Shown piece by piece: positions 35,801 to 45,125 of a stretch of 64,000 bases of DNA. The translations under genes and the position numbers were made by a program. This DNA is from Nostoc sp. XA010. GTDB taxonomy: Bacteria > Cyanobacteriota > Cyanobacteriia > Cyanobacteriales > Nostocaceae. Position 1 is the first letter of the stretch. Every line of letters begins with the position of its first letter. The stretch covers positions 111,797 to 175,796 of the forward strand of contig NZ_JAIVFX010000015.1 of assembly GCF_020829625.1 (NCBI RefSeq), read 5' to 3'. The notes under the pieces are model-generated. The model worked only from the letters and a program-made list of their open reading frames with translations. It searched no databases and had not been told where the DNA came from.

Positions 35801-36622
35801 TTAGGGTCGATATAACCACAAGGGTAAACCACTAGTAGACATTTCAAATTCGAGCCAATCAATTCCAGATCGAATTCCTGATGAAAACTGACGACTCCCT
35901 GGTAGAACGCGACTCAATAAGGGTTTACGTTCTTCTAGGGTATAGCAGAGAGTTTTTTCTGGATCAAGTCCGACCAGTTCGGCTGTCCAGCGACGGGCAT
36001 CTTCTTCTGTGCCCAGGCGATCTACAACACCCAACTCTAGCGCTTGCTGTCCAGTAAAAATCCGGCCATCGGCGAAACTTTTCACAGCTTCTACTGTTAA
36101 AGAACGGCCATCAGCTACCGTTTGGACAAACTGCTGATAACTTGTGTCAATCAACTCTTGCAGGATATTTTCTTCTGGTTGAGTCAGTTGCCGATCAAAA
36201 GACAATATGTCTTTGTAAGGGCCAGACTTAATTACCTGGAAGGAAACACCAATTTTTTCTAGCAAGCGTTCCAAGTTATTTCCACGCAAAATCACACCAA
36301 TACTACCCGTAATCGTACCTGGGTTAGCGACGATGTGTTCGGCTCCCATGCCGATATAGACTCCTCCAGAAGCCGAAATATTGCCAAAGCTAGCGACGAT
36401 TTTGATTTTTTCGCGCAGACGCTTTAGAGCGCTGTAGATTTCTTGGGAATCTCCGACTGTACCGCCAGGGCTATCGATACGGAGCAATAATGCCGGAAAC
36501 TTTTTTTCTTCTACAGTTTTTAAGGCTTCTAGGACGCGTTTGCGAGTAGCACCGGCGATCGCACCAGTAATTTCAATCCGCGCAATTTGTTTTCTAAACT
36601 TGGGCTTAAACGGCCAAATCAT
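35801..36622 (-). CDS. sppA: Signal peptide peptidase SppA, short form
   Basis: A 273-aa S49 serine protease that degrades leftover signal peptides. It has the single-domain length. The nucleophile serine lies in SFGNISASGGVYIGMGA and the catalytic lysine in VIKSGPYKDILS; LRIDSPGGTVGDSQEIY is also conserved. An N-terminal hydrophobic anchor is weak or absent, so membrane association is uncertain. Confidence 0.93.
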   Translation of the reverse strand: MIWPFKPKFRKQIARIEITGAIAGATRKRVLEALKTVEEKKFPALLLRIDSPGGTVGDSQEIYSALKRLREKIKIVASFGNISASGGVYIGMGAEHIVANPGTITGSIGVILRGNNLERLLEKIGVSFQVIKSGPYKDILSFDRQLTQPEENILQELIDTSYQQFVQTVADGRSLTVEAVKSFADGRIFTGQQALELGVVDRLGTEEDARRWTAELVGLDPEKTLCYTLEERKPLLSRVLPGSRQFSSGIRSGIDWLEFEMSTSGLPLWLYRP

Positions 36623-37160
36623 GAGCTGTCAACATACCTCGTAATAAACTCAATATAAGATGCCCAAAGGTCAGACGACCTCTTTTGCTCTGTTAAGAAA
36701 CATGAGCAGGCATTGTGATCATCAGTATTTTAAGGAAATTTTTATATTTTGCAGTGAGTTTTATTTGATATTCTCAATGGATACTAATCAAGTCCTTAAA
36801 GATTGCAGATAACACAAAACGCCAAACTCTAGTCTAGCGTCCAGCATGATGATTTAGCACAAACTATTTTAGCTGTTTTGCAGAATTAAAATCCTACAAC
36901 CCTAGGTATTCTTGGTTTTTAGCTTTTTAAGGATTGTTTTACTGGGGTCGCGCACCTGTATTAGTTGTCAGTAATTAATAACTAATAACTAATGAATAAT
37001 AAATATTTAATCAATAATTCCAGCACTCAATTTAATTAATAAAATTCATTGAGCAACACTAATCGCTATTTAGGTAAAAACCAGTAGTACTTTCACTTTA
37101 GGGAATATGACTTTTCCCTATTCTGTACAGCCCATGAGCATCTTACGAAGCTATTTCTAC
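36623..37160. other. Intergenic region, no gene seen
   Basis: About 540 bases of A+T-rich DNA between two minus-strand genes. No stable hairpin, repeat or coding frame with support was found. It presumably includes the sppA promoter. Confidence 0.5.
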
Positions 37161-37457
37161 TTATGAATCAATTCGTAAAATTTGACACCGATAGTAAACG
37201 TACATATCAAACAGTGCGCCGACGAAACTACAGGTCAAACTAATCACAAATAATCCACGTAGGGGACTTCCACTGCCAAAGGTAGCGAGAAAATGCATAA
37301 TCTGAGTAACGATCACCTCAGTTAACTCTTGTAAGCCAGGGAAGTAACCAATGAGGGGTAAAAGGAACAATCCGCCGCCAACAAGTAACATGGGAGCGAC
37401 AAAACTAAAAATGATCGTCAGCAGTAGAGAGCGGAGAAAGTTAGTGAAAATAGCCAT
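37161..37457 (-). CDS. Small integral membrane protein, function unknown
   Basis: A 98-aa protein with hydrophobic stretches at about residues 5-38 and 66-90, and a short soluble loop containing GSGSPLRGLF. It looks like a conserved cyanobacterial protein, but I recognise no named family. It stands alone. Confidence 0.7.
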   Translation of the reverse strand: MAIFTNFLRSLLLTIIFSFVAPMLLVGGGLFLLPLIGYFPGLQELTEVIVTQIMHFLATFGSGSPLRGLFVISLTCSFVGALFDMYVYYRCQILRIDS

Positions 37458-37962
37458 TTAAGACAAACTCCGTGAGTAGAGATGACAAGAGCTAGATAGC
37501 AGTTCGTCATTTTCTACAATACGTGCGATCGCACCTGACCAACCAATCTGTCAAAAATCTTAAGTTTTCATTAAAATAAACGGCTACCAGCTACAGCACA
37601 TGCTGGGTATCTCAAAAATGATTTGAATCTACAAAACCCTTACACAATCAAGTTTATAGCTAAAGTTAGCCCTATTTAGTGGTTTGCAACACCTTTAATA
37701 ACAGCTTCATTTTCTGAAAGCATCTTTAATCAAAGTTAATATTTAGCGCTGTGGAGACTGGGGAGTGGGGGAGGCAGGGGGAGAAATCAATTCAAAATTA
37801 AAAATGACGTTCTCTACGAGACGCTAAAAGCGAACGCGGACTCGCTAACAAAATCAAAGAACTTCTGCCCTGTGCCTTCTTCCTCCTCTTTCCCCACTCC
37901 CCATTCCCTATCCCAATGACTTCCGCTATTCTTAAGGCAGTCACCGAGTTAGCTACAGAACA
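37458..37962. other. Intergenic region with dispersed repeats
   Basis: A 505-base gap. It contains purine-rich heptamers at about 37752-37780, a copy of the GACGCTCTCTACGAGACGC repeat at about 37788-37858, and a pyrimidine-rich CCCCACT tract at about 37880-37915. No gene was seen. Confidence 0.6.
37788..37858 (+). repeat. Dispersed repeat, TTCAAAATTAAAAATGACG family, copy 1
   Basis: TTCAAAAT, then TGACGTTCTCTACGAGACGC, GCGAACGCGGACTCGCTAAC and AAAAT. The same element in reverse orientation lies at about 40756-40832, three kilobases away. It is typical of Nostoc dispersed palindromic repeats; this copy is slightly shorter. Confidence 0.75.
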
Positions 37963-38757
37963 TTGAACCAGACTACATCCAAATCTAGTTTAGGAGAATG
38001 GAGTCAGCGGCTGCTGGCGGCGATTTTTCTGGGTGGACAAGTACTAGTTCACCTATTGAGGGGCAAAATTCATCGGCGCAACACCTTGCAACAAATGGCA
38101 GCAGTTGGGCCAGATTCCTTATTTATTGCGCTATTGACGGCTATTTTCGTCGGCGCAGTGTTTACCATTCAGGTGGCGCGGGAATTTATCAACTTTGGCG
38201 CAGGAAACATTATCGGCGGAGTACTTTCTGTCGCGTTGACACGAGAACTCGCTCCCGTGTTGACAGCAGTGGTTTTGGCAGGGCGAGTTGGTTCTGCCTT
38301 TGCAGCCGAAATAGGTACTATGCGAGTCACAGAACAAATCGATGCCATGTTGATGTTAAAAACAGATCCAATCGATTACCTGGTTATCCCCCGCGTTATT
38401 GCTTGCTGTTTAATGCTGCCAATTTTAACCCTCCTGTCTTTGGTAACAGGGATGTTCGGAGGATTGATAATTGCGACAAATCTCTACAACCTTTCTGATA
38501 CGGCATTCCTAGACTCAGCCCGTAACTTTCTTGGTATCTGGGATATTATTAGCGCCATGATTAAGGCCTGTTGTTTTGGCATTTTAATCGCCGTAATTGG
38601 TTGCAGTTGGGGGTTGACGACAACAGGAGGAGCCAAAGGTGTAGGACAGTCAACCACAACTGCTGTTGTGACTGCCTTGCTAATTATATTCGTTAGCAAC
38701 TTTTTTCTTTCTTGGTTAATGTTTCAGGGGACTGGCAGTGCATTCATAGGGCTGTAA
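37963..38757 (+). CDS. MlaE-type lipid ABC transporter permease
   Basis: A 264-aa inner-membrane permease of the MlaE/YrbE/TGD1 family that moves lipids between membranes. The characteristic core is GAVFTIQVAREFINFGA, ALTRELAPVLTAVVLAGRVGSAFAAEIGTMRVTEQIDAM and DYLVIPRVIACCLMLPIL, with about five hydrophobic segments. The TTG start (37963) is the only one upstream of the conserved N-terminus. ATPase (MlaF) and substrate-binding (MlaD) partners are not in the window. DUF3119, DUF3086 and plsY follow on the same strand. Confidence 0.92.
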   Translation: MNQTTSKSSLGEWSQRLLAAIFLGGQVLVHLLRGKIHRRNTLQQMAAVGPDSLFIALLTAIFVGAVFTIQVAREFINFGAGNIIGGVLSVALTRELAPVLTAVVLAGRVGSAFAAEIGTMRVTEQIDAMLMLKTDPIDYLVIPRVIACCLMLPILTLLSLVTGMFGGLIIATNLYNLSDTAFLDSARNFLGIWDIISAMIKACCFGILIAVIGCSWGLTTTGGAKGVGQSTTTAVVTALLIIFVSNFFLSWLMFQGTGSAFIGL

Positions 38758-38855
38758 AAGTCAGGAGTGAGGAGTGAGGAGTTATGAGTTATAAGTTAAA
38801 ACTCCTCACTCCTAACTCTTAACTTCTAACTCCTCACTCTTGACTCCTAAAATAA
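38758..38855. repeat. Heptamer repeats with inverted halves
   Basis: GGAGTGA/GGAGTTA units at 38762-38793, then CTCCTCA/CTCCTAA/CTTCTAA units at 38800-38850. The halves are complementary and could fold into a long hairpin between the permease and DUF3119 genes. Confidence 0.7.
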
Positions 38856-38897
38856 ATAGGAGAGAGATACCCAGTAAATAAAGCAGGATTTAAGACT

Positions 38898-39284
38898 GTG
38901 AACAGTTCATTTGCTCCTAACTCCACATCTACTGTGGAACTCAAGCCTAGTTACAATATACCTATAGTGTTGGTGATTACCGCTATTCCACTACTGTTGG
39001 TACAACCGTGGGTAGGCTCTATTTTTACACTGTTTGGTTTGTTTCTCATGTTTCAGGCGTTAACGCTGCGTTTGCAATTTACCGCCACAGACTTAGATAT
39101 TTACAGAGGCGAAAAATTAATTCGGCGCTTTCCCTACCAGGAATGGCAAAACTGGCGGATATTCTGGAATGGAGTCCCGATTCTGTTTTACTTTAAAGAA
39201 ATTAAAAGTATTCACTTTTTGCCGATTTTATTTGATCCCAATACCTTGAAAACTTGCTTAGAACAACGTTGTCCGCGTATTTAG
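38898..39284 (+). CDS. DUF3119 family protein
   Basis: A 128-aa protein from a GTG start. Two hydrophobic segments (about residues 22-58) are followed by LDIYRGEKLIRRFPYQEWQNWRIFW and PILFYFKEIKSIHFLPILFDP, which I recognise as the DUF3119 family restricted to cyanobacteria and plastids. The function is unknown. It sits between an MlaE-type permease and DUF3086, an order that may be conserved. Confidence 0.82.
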   Translation: MNSSFAPNSTSTVELKPSYNIPIVLVITAIPLLLVQPWVGSIFTLFGLFLMFQALTLRLQFTATDLDIYRGEKLIRRFPYQEWQNWRIFWNGVPILFYFKEIKSIHFLPILFDPNTLKTCLEQRCPRI

Positions 39285-39421
39285 TCCTGAGTTCCATCTG
39301 TGCTGAGTCGTTTCGATCTAGACTCATAACTCAGCACTCATAACTCAGGACTTTTATGGTAGGTCAATTGTAATATTTCTGAAAGCTATTTATTCGCGTC
39401 ATAGGAATTACACTATTGTTT

Positions 39422-40705
39422 ATGAACTCAGAGGCATCTCAAACCCCAGAACCAATTGATGAGCGGTTGGCAGAAAAACAAGAACCGAACAATGCAGTTG
39501 AACATCCACTCAATCAATCTGTTGAGTCAGTGGGAGAAACAGGAGCCATTAGCTCATCAGATAACTACACAACTTTTGAGCCACTCATCTCTAATGCAGA
39601 AGTGGTAGATTCTGAAGTGGTAGATTCTACAGTAGAGCTAACAGAAAATTCAAATGGCGAGTTTGTAGCACAATCGGAACCGGAAAATACCGCACTGGGA
39701 TCAGAAAACCATTCATTATATGCAGAAGCAGAGCAGCGAGTTGCAGAGTTGCAGAGCGCTGAAGCTGCTCTCAAGGAAGAAATAGCCGAGCTGCAAGCTT
39801 TTTACAAAAATCTTCAGGCACAAGTGGGTGAAACTCAGACATCGCTGGGACGACTTGTGCAAGAGTCGTTGGTGCAGCTAGAACAACGCAAACAAACCCT
39901 GCAAATTTCTGTAGAACAACTAGAACGCCGTCAAGAACGTATCCGCAACGAGATGCGAACCACTTTTGCTGGTACATCCCAAGACTTGGCTATTCGGGTG
40001 CAGGGTTTTAAAGACTATCTCACTGGTAGCTTACAGGATTTGGCCGTTGCTGCCGAGCAGTTGCAACTGACGCCAAGGGTAGTGGAACGAGAAAAACCAT
40101 CTGTAAAAGAAAAAGAGGCTAAAACAGTTGAAACCCAACCTGGAATACCGCAATTTGCCCAACAGCAGTTTCAAGATACTACTAAGCAAATTCGCCGCCT
40201 AATTGACCAATACCGCAATAAACCAGATTACTATGGGCCAGCCTGGCAATTACGCCGTACCTTTGAACCAATCCACGCAGAACGAGTTTCTAACTGGTTT
40301 TTTACCCAAGGGGGACGGGGTGGTTTGCGGACAATGGGTAGCCGCTTACAAAATATTTTGATTGCCTCAGCTACAATTTCGATATTACACAAGCTGTATG
40401 GCGATCGCGTCCGTACTTTAGTTTTAGCTAATACACCAGAGCGATTGGGTGAATGGCGGCGCGGCTTGCAAGACTGTCTAGGAATCGGTCGCCCAGATTT
40501 TGGCCCAGACCGGGGCGTGGTATTATTTGAAGCGTCTGATGCTCTGGCTCAGAAAGCAGACCGATTGACGAAAGCCAATCAATTGCCCTTAATTATCATT
40601 GATGATTCAGAGGAGCAAATTAGTCTGTCATTGCTGCAATTTCCTTTGTGGTTAGCTTTTGCTCCTGACCCTAAAACCGTGAGAAACTATGATGATGACT
40701 TTTAA
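39422..40705 (+). CDS. DUF3086 family protein
   Basis: A 427-aa protein. It has an acidic, Glu/Ser-rich N-terminus (with a doubled EVVDS unit), a long coiled coil at about residues 90-190, and the C-terminal DUF3086 domain beginning near QIRRLIDQYRNKPDYYGPAWQLRRTFEP and including WFFTQGGRGGLRTMGSRLQN. No catalytic motif was recognised. Start chosen at ATG 39422; a TTG at 39416 would add two residues. It is cyanobacteria-specific and may work with the lipid genes around it. Confidence 0.85.
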   Translation: MNSEASQTPEPIDERLAEKQEPNNAVEHPLNQSVESVGETGAISSSDNYTTFEPLISNAEVVDSEVVDSTVELTENSNGEFVAQSEPENTALGSENHSLYAEAEQRVAELQSAEAALKEEIAELQAFYKNLQAQVGETQTSLGRLVQESLVQLEQRKQTLQISVEQLERRQERIRNEMRTTFAGTSQDLAIRVQGFKDYLTGSLQDLAVAAEQLQLTPRVVEREKPSVKEKEAKTVETQPGIPQFAQQQFQDTTKQIRRLIDQYRNKPDYYGPAWQLRRTFEPIHAERVSNWFFTQGGRGGLRTMGSRLQNILIASATISILHKLYGDRVRTLVLANTPERLGEWRRGLQDCLGIGRPDFGPDRGVVLFEASDALAQKADRLTKANQLPLIIIDDSEEQISLSLLQFPLWLAFAPDPKTVRNYDDDF

Positions 40706-40706
40706 A

Positions 40707-40740
40707 TGAGTCATTAGTCATTAGTCATTGGTCAAGAGGT
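40707..40740. repeat. Short AGTCATT tandem repeat
   Basis: Four units of AGTCATT/AGTCATTG directly after the DUF3086 stop codon. Confidence 0.6.
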
Positions 40741-40755
40741 ATTACTCTTGACTTT

Positions 40756-40832
40756 TTTGAATTTTGTTAGCGCAGCGTTAGCGAGTCTTCGTTCGCGCAG
40801 CGTCTCGTAGAGAGCGTCATTTTGAATTTTAT
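40756..40832 (-). repeat. Dispersed repeat, TTCAAAATTAAAAATGACG family, copy 2 (inverted)
   Basis: The reverse complement reads TTCAAAATGACGCTCTCTACGAGACGC, then GCGCGAACGAAGACTCGCTAACG and AAAATTCAA, matching the copy at 37788-37858 in opposite orientation. It ends two bases before the plsY start, so the repeat forms the plsY leader. Confidence 0.75.
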
Positions 40833-40833
40833 T

Positions 40834-41511
40834 ATGGCTATTTGGTTAACTCTGTGCGGGGCAATTGTCGTTATAGCTTACCTATTGGGTTCTTTTCCCA
40901 CTGGGTACATTGCTGTGAAGCAGTTAAAAGGTATTGATATTCGGCAAGTTGGTTCAGGTTCGACTGGAGCAACTAATGTACTAAGAACCTTAGGCAAAGG
41001 GCCAGGAGCATTCGTTTTAGTACTTGATGCTTTAAAGGGAGTATTAGCGATCGCTCTAGTCTATTGGTTATTCAATTTTAACCCGATTCAAAATTATATC
41101 CCCCCAACGGTAGATGCACAAGTGTGGCAACCGTGGTTAATAACAATAGCTGGGTTAGCTGCCATCCTGGGACATAGTAAATCAATTTTTTTGGGCTTTA
41201 CTGGTGGTAAATCGGTTGCTATCAGCTTGGGAATTTTGTTGGCTATGAGTTGGCAGATAGGTTTAGCAACAGCAGTTGTGTTTGCCATTGTGGTGGCGAT
41301 ATCGCGGATTGTCTCTTTGAGTTCAATTGCAGGTGCGATCGCTGTTTCCATTTTCATGGTAATTTTGCATCAACCACTACCATATATTCTGTTTGGAATT
41401 GCTGGTGGATTATATGTAATTTTGCGCCATCGTCCTAATATTGAACGGCTGCTTGCGGGAACAGAACCAAAAATTGGGCAAAATGTACCGACACCAGAAC
41501 AAACTACATAA
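40834..41511 (+). CDS. plsY: Glycerol-3-phosphate acyltransferase PlsY
   Basis: A 225-aa integral membrane enzyme that acylates glycerol-3-phosphate from acyl-phosphate, the first step of phospholipid and glycolipid synthesis. It has the motifs GSFPTGYI, then GSGSTGATNVLRTLGK, then GHSKSIFLGFTGGKSVA, and six to seven hydrophobic segments. Start chosen at ATG 40834; the TTG at 40822 lies within the repeat and would add four residues encoded by it. Confidence 0.94.
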   Translation: MAIWLTLCGAIVVIAYLLGSFPTGYIAVKQLKGIDIRQVGSGSTGATNVLRTLGKGPGAFVLVLDALKGVLAIALVYWLFNFNPIQNYIPPTVDAQVWQPWLITIAGLAAILGHSKSIFLGFTGGKSVAISLGILLAMSWQIGLATAVVFAIVVAISRIVSLSSIAGAIAVSIFMVILHQPLPYILFGIAGGLYVILRHRPNIERLLAGTEPKIGQNVPTPEQTT

Positions 41512-41589
41512 TGAGTTTTTGCTACATACCTTGCCCCAAGCGATGCCCACAGCAAGCCTTTGAGTGAGCGTGGTATCATCTTTTGAGTA

Positions 41590-41943
41590 TTAGACTAAAC
41601 AGCAAGATTCAATCTTATATAAACCTTTGAGGACTTTGCCATCTAACCCAACAGTTTCTCCAGTATTTAGTTGTATATTAAAAAGTTTGATCGGATACAC
41701 GGAATAATCTTTGTAATCTACCTGTAATAAAGCACGACGCACTGCGTCTATTTGCGTAGTTTACCGCCGTAGGCATCGCAGGATAATTTTAGAAAAGCCT
41801 GAAACAACCTTAGAATTGCCAAACGGCTTTCGATAGTAGCGATCTGCTAACGGATTTTTTCAAAATACTCCCGTCTACATTCATCTGCATTTCATCCTCA
41901 ACCATTCTTTCTGGTTGACAGATAACTACCTCAGTTTCTTTTA
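41590..41943 (-). pseudogene. Degenerate gene remnant split by a repeat
   Basis: Two coding-like stretches are readable on the minus strand. Bases 41943-41810 encode a segment with VVICQPERMVEDEMQMN and end in a stop. Bases about 41744-41590 encode a segment with QVDYKDYSVYPIKLFN and GETVGLDGKVLKG and end in a stop. Between them lies a GCGATGCCTACGGCG-type repeat (about 41735-41782). Codon composition is sensible in both but the frames do not join. I read this as one decayed gene; the family is not recognised. Confidence 0.4.
41735..41782 (-). repeat. Palindromic repeat inside the degenerate gene
   Basis: On the minus strand, GCGATGCCTACGGCGG is followed closely by GACGCAGTGCGTC, an almost perfect palindrome. 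Same family as 9002-9036 and 34437-34475. Confidence 0.55.
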
Positions 41944-42015
41944 CTTTCTTAACCTACTTACCCGATGTAAGTAAAAAATCTTACTAAGCATTTTAGTCCA
42001 ATCCAAAACCCCAAG

Positions 42016-43233
42016 ATGTCTTCTAAGCGAATCTTGTTTATCAGTAACGGCCACGGAGAGGACAACCACACCTCTCATGTTATTCAGACCCTGCGCCAAT
42101 TGTGTCCCTCTCTGGAGATGGCAGCAATGCCGATTGTAGGGGAAGGAAAAGCTTACCGCAGCTTGGACATTCCCATTATTGGCCCCACACAAACGATGCC
42201 TTCTGGAGGATTCTTTTATATGAAGCGCCTCTATTTGCTCAAAGATTTTCAATCGGGATTGGTTGGGTTAACGTGGCGACAATTACAAGCGGTATTGCAG
42301 TATGCTCCCAACTGCGATTTGATTATGGCTACTGGGGATTTTGTCTCCCAGACATTTGCTTACTTAACAAAGCGTCCTTTCGTCTCGTTTATCTCTTGTC
42401 TTTCTGCCCTCTATGAAGGGCGATTGCGTCTCAATCCACTGCTGTGGCACGATCTTAATTCTTCTCGATGTCTGGCAGTTTTCACCAAGGATTCCCATAC
42501 GGCTTATGATCTCCAACGGCAAGGTTTAACTAAAGCTCTGTTGGCTGGCATTCCGGCTTTAGATAGGCTCGTCCCTACTGGCAAAGACTTGCACCTGAAA
42601 CCGGAGGAGAGAGCGATCGCACTCTTACCAGGATCGCGGATGCCTGAAGCCGCGCGAAATTTTTGTTTGCAGTTGCAACTGGTAGTAGAAATCGCCAAGG
42701 TGATGCCTGAGTCAGGATTACAGTTTCGTGCAGCCTTGATGCCGAGTTTGATGGCGCAATTAGACGACATTGCCAAAAGTCAAGGTTGGCAACTCAATCA
42801 AGGCATACTCACCTATTCTGCTCCAGGAAGTTCTGCTCAGGAATCACCGCTTGTAGAAGTGAGATGCTATTCAGATGCCTTCAGTGACATCTTATCTTAC
42901 TCTACTCTCGTCATTGGTATGGCAGGGTTGGCAGTGGAGCAAGCTGTAGCAATCGGGAAACCTATCATCCAGATTCCCGGAGAGGGTCCTCAATTTACCT
43001 ATCAATTTGCAGAAGCGCAAACGCGGCTGTTGGGCATTTCTGCCCAAACCATCGGCACTAAGCCAGCAACCCCTGAGATTCTCAAGCAAGCAGCTAAACG
43101 AGTAGTTGAAACTTTACAAGATTCAGACTACCTCGCCAAGTGCAAAGAAAATGGCCCTGAGCGATTTGGCCCACCCGGCGCATCTGAGAGAATTGCCCGC
43201 TTTCTACTAAACTCTCTAGGAGAAACTGAGTAG
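42016..43233 (+). CDS. Lipid-A-disaccharide-synthase-related glycosyltransferase
   Basis: A 405-aa GT-B-fold protein. The N-terminus ILFISNGHGEDNHTSHVI and IPIIGPTQTMPSGGFFYMKR, the central IALLPGSRMPEAARNF, and the C-terminal GMAGLAVEQAVAIGKPIIQIPGEGPQFTYQFAEAQ identify the cyanobacterial and plant family annotated as LpxB-related. The true acceptor is unknown because most cyanobacterial lipid A differs from that of enteric bacteria. It lies 150 bases upstream of an MsbA-like exporter on the same strand, suggesting a shared glycolipid role. Confidence 0.85.
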   Translation: MSSKRILFISNGHGEDNHTSHVIQTLRQLCPSLEMAAMPIVGEGKAYRSLDIPIIGPTQTMPSGGFFYMKRLYLLKDFQSGLVGLTWRQLQAVLQYAPNCDLIMATGDFVSQTFAYLTKRPFVSFISCLSALYEGRLRLNPLLWHDLNSSRCLAVFTKDSHTAYDLQRQGLTKALLAGIPALDRLVPTGKDLHLKPEERAIALLPGSRMPEAARNFCLQLQLVVEIAKVMPESGLQFRAALMPSLMAQLDDIAKSQGWQLNQGILTYSAPGSSAQESPLVEVRCYSDAFSDILSYSTLVIGMAGLAVEQAVAIGKPIIQIPGEGPQFTYQFAEAQTRLLGISAQTIGTKPATPEILKQAAKRVVETLQDSDYLAKCKENGPERFGPPGASERIARFLLNSLGETE

Positions 43234-43304
43234 AATTACCTCAGAAATCAGGATTCAGCACGGTTGGGTAACATGGTGTGGTAGGCTAACGCCGTAATGG
43301 ACTT

Positions 43305-43382
43305 CAATTCTGACTCCTGAATTTTGACTCCTGACTCCTGACTCCTGAATTTTGACTCCTGACTCCTGAATTCTTACTTACC
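43305..43382. repeat. CTGACTC heptamer repeat tract
   Basis: About nine units of GACTCCT/TGAATTT between the LpxB-related and ABC exporter genes, ending just before the ABC start. Confidence 0.75.
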
Positions 43383-43383
43383 T

Positions 43384-45123
43384 ATGAAAGTCCGCTCTAG
43401 TTACTGGCAACTGTTGCCTTATCTGTGGCCCCAATGGCCGCTGTTAATTCAGGGATTAGCTTGTATCTTGGGATTTGTGTTATTCACCCTAGCAGTGCCC
43501 TATTTAGCAGGTCAGGTCGCTTTTTATCTTGGTCAGGGAAATGTTAACCAGATTGCCTACTGGCTCGGAATAGCCACTTTGGTATTTTTGGTTCGGGGGT
43601 TTTGTCAATACGGGCAGAATGTCTTTATGATTGCTGCTACTCTGAACATGGTTTTAAACTTGCGTAAGCGCGTTTATGCTCACCTGCACAAACTCGGATT
43701 AGATTACTTTGAAACTACACAGACGGGAGACCTGACTTATCGCCTGACGGAAGATATCGATCGCGTAGGCGAGATTGTGGATAAGTTATCCCATCAGTTT
43801 CTTTCCAATTTGTTGCAGTTAATTGCAATTCCCATTTACATGCTCTACCTGAATTGGCCGCTCACTCTTGCGGGTTTGATTTTGGCTCCTTTAATGGCTT
43901 GGTTGATCGGGCAATTTGGTCAGCGATTACTCGTGCTATCTCGCCAGAGCCAAAATCAAGTTTCCAATTTGTCGGCGATGCTAACTGAAGTATTTAGCGG
44001 GATTCGCGTTGTGCAGGCTTTTGCAGCACAAGGGTATGAGGTCAAGCGATTCAATCAAGAAGCAGAAATCAATCGCCAAGCTAAGTATCGCGCTCTACAA
44101 CTCAAATCCATTCAGTTTCCCGTTGTCGGTTTTTTGGAAGCAGTTAGTATTATACTGCTGTTTTTATTAGGAGGATGGCAGATTTCTCAGGGGCAACTGA
44201 CCACTCAAGGGTTTATCAGTTTCTTAGCTGCTGTGGCTTTACTGATTCAGCCAATCGACATGATGATTAGCAATTACAACGAGTACAAACAGACCGAAGC
44301 TTCTGTCGAACGCATCTTTGAATTGATGGCGGAGCAGCCTAGTTTAATTGAAAAACCGAATGCTAAGGAACTGCCACGAATTGCTGGCAAGGTAGAGTAT
44401 CGTCATGTCAATTTCGCTTACAATCCCGACGAGCCAGTGCTCAAGGATCTTTGTCTGCACGCTTCTCCTGGTAGTGTCATTGCCTTGGTTGGTTCTTCTG
44501 GGGCGGGCAAATCGACTTTAATTAACCTTTTACTTCGTTTTTATGATCCCCAGGCGGGTCAAATTCTAATTGATGATATTGATATCCGCGATGTCACACT
44601 CACAAGTTTGCGCCATCAAATTGGCATTGTTCCCCAAGATATTACGCTTTTTTCGGGAACGATCGCTGAAAATATTGGTTATGGTCAAGAAGAATTAAAT
44701 TTGCCAGCAATTGAGGAAGCAGCAAAGATTGCCAACGCTCACTCGTTCATCACCCAGTTTTCCCAAGGTTATCATAGCTGGGTTGGCGAGCGCGGAGTTA
44801 ACCTATCTGGAGGACAACGCCAAAGATTAGCGATCGCCAGAGCGATCGTCAACGATCCTCGAATTCTCATTCTGGATGAAGCTACTTCTGCCTTAGATTC
44901 GGAGTCAGAAGCACTAGTTCAAGAAGCGATCAAGCGAGTGATGCAAAACCGTACCGTGTTTGTTATCGCCCATCGCTTGAGCAGCGTTCGTAGGGCTAAC
45001 TGCATTCTCGTACTAGAACATGGACATTTGGTTGAAGCTGGTACTCACACCTCCCTCCTGTCTCAGGAAGGACGCTATGCCCGTTTTTATGCCCAACAGT
45101 TTTACTCTACAGATGAGGATTAA
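43384..45123 (+). CDS. ABC exporter, fused permease and ATPase (MsbA-like)
   Basis: A 579-aa half-transporter. The six-helix exporter domain occupies about residues 15-310, with the DYFETTQTGDLTYRLTEDIDRV coupling region. The ATPase domain is about 335-575 with Walker A GSSGAGKST, Q-loop GIVPQDITLF, signature LSGGQRQR, Walker B ILILDEATSALD and the switch histidine in IAHRLSS. All catalytic residues are intact. It probably acts as a homodimer exporting a lipid or other amphipathic substrate. The neighbouring LpxB-related gene supports a glycolipid, but this is inference. Confidence 0.92.
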   Translation: MKVRSSYWQLLPYLWPQWPLLIQGLACILGFVLFTLAVPYLAGQVAFYLGQGNVNQIAYWLGIATLVFLVRGFCQYGQNVFMIAATLNMVLNLRKRVYAHLHKLGLDYFETTQTGDLTYRLTEDIDRVGEIVDKLSHQFLSNLLQLIAIPIYMLYLNWPLTLAGLILAPLMAWLIGQFGQRLLVLSRQSQNQVSNLSAMLTEVFSGIRVVQAFAAQGYEVKRFNQEAEINRQAKYRALQLKSIQFPVVGFLEAVSIILLFLLGGWQISQGQLTTQGFISFLAAVALLIQPIDMMISNYNEYKQTEASVERIFELMAEQPSLIEKPNAKELPRIAGKVEYRHVNFAYNPDEPVLKDLCLHASPGSVIALVGSSGAGKSTLINLLLRFYDPQAGQILIDDIDIRDVTLTSLRHQIGIVPQDITLFSGTIAENIGYGQEELNLPAIEEAAKIANAHSFITQFSQGYHSWVGERGVNLSGGQRQRLAIARAIVNDPRILILDEATSALDSESEALVQEAIKRVMQNRTVFVIAHRLSSVRRANCILVLEHGHLVEAGTHTSLLSQEGRYARFYAQQFYSTDED

Positions 45124-45125
45124 GC

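Noticed and set aside
37998..38498. 166-codon frame inside the MlaE-type permease gene
   Set aside because: Same strand, different frame, Cys/Arg/Ser-rich product without family marks; the permease frame is clearly the coding one.
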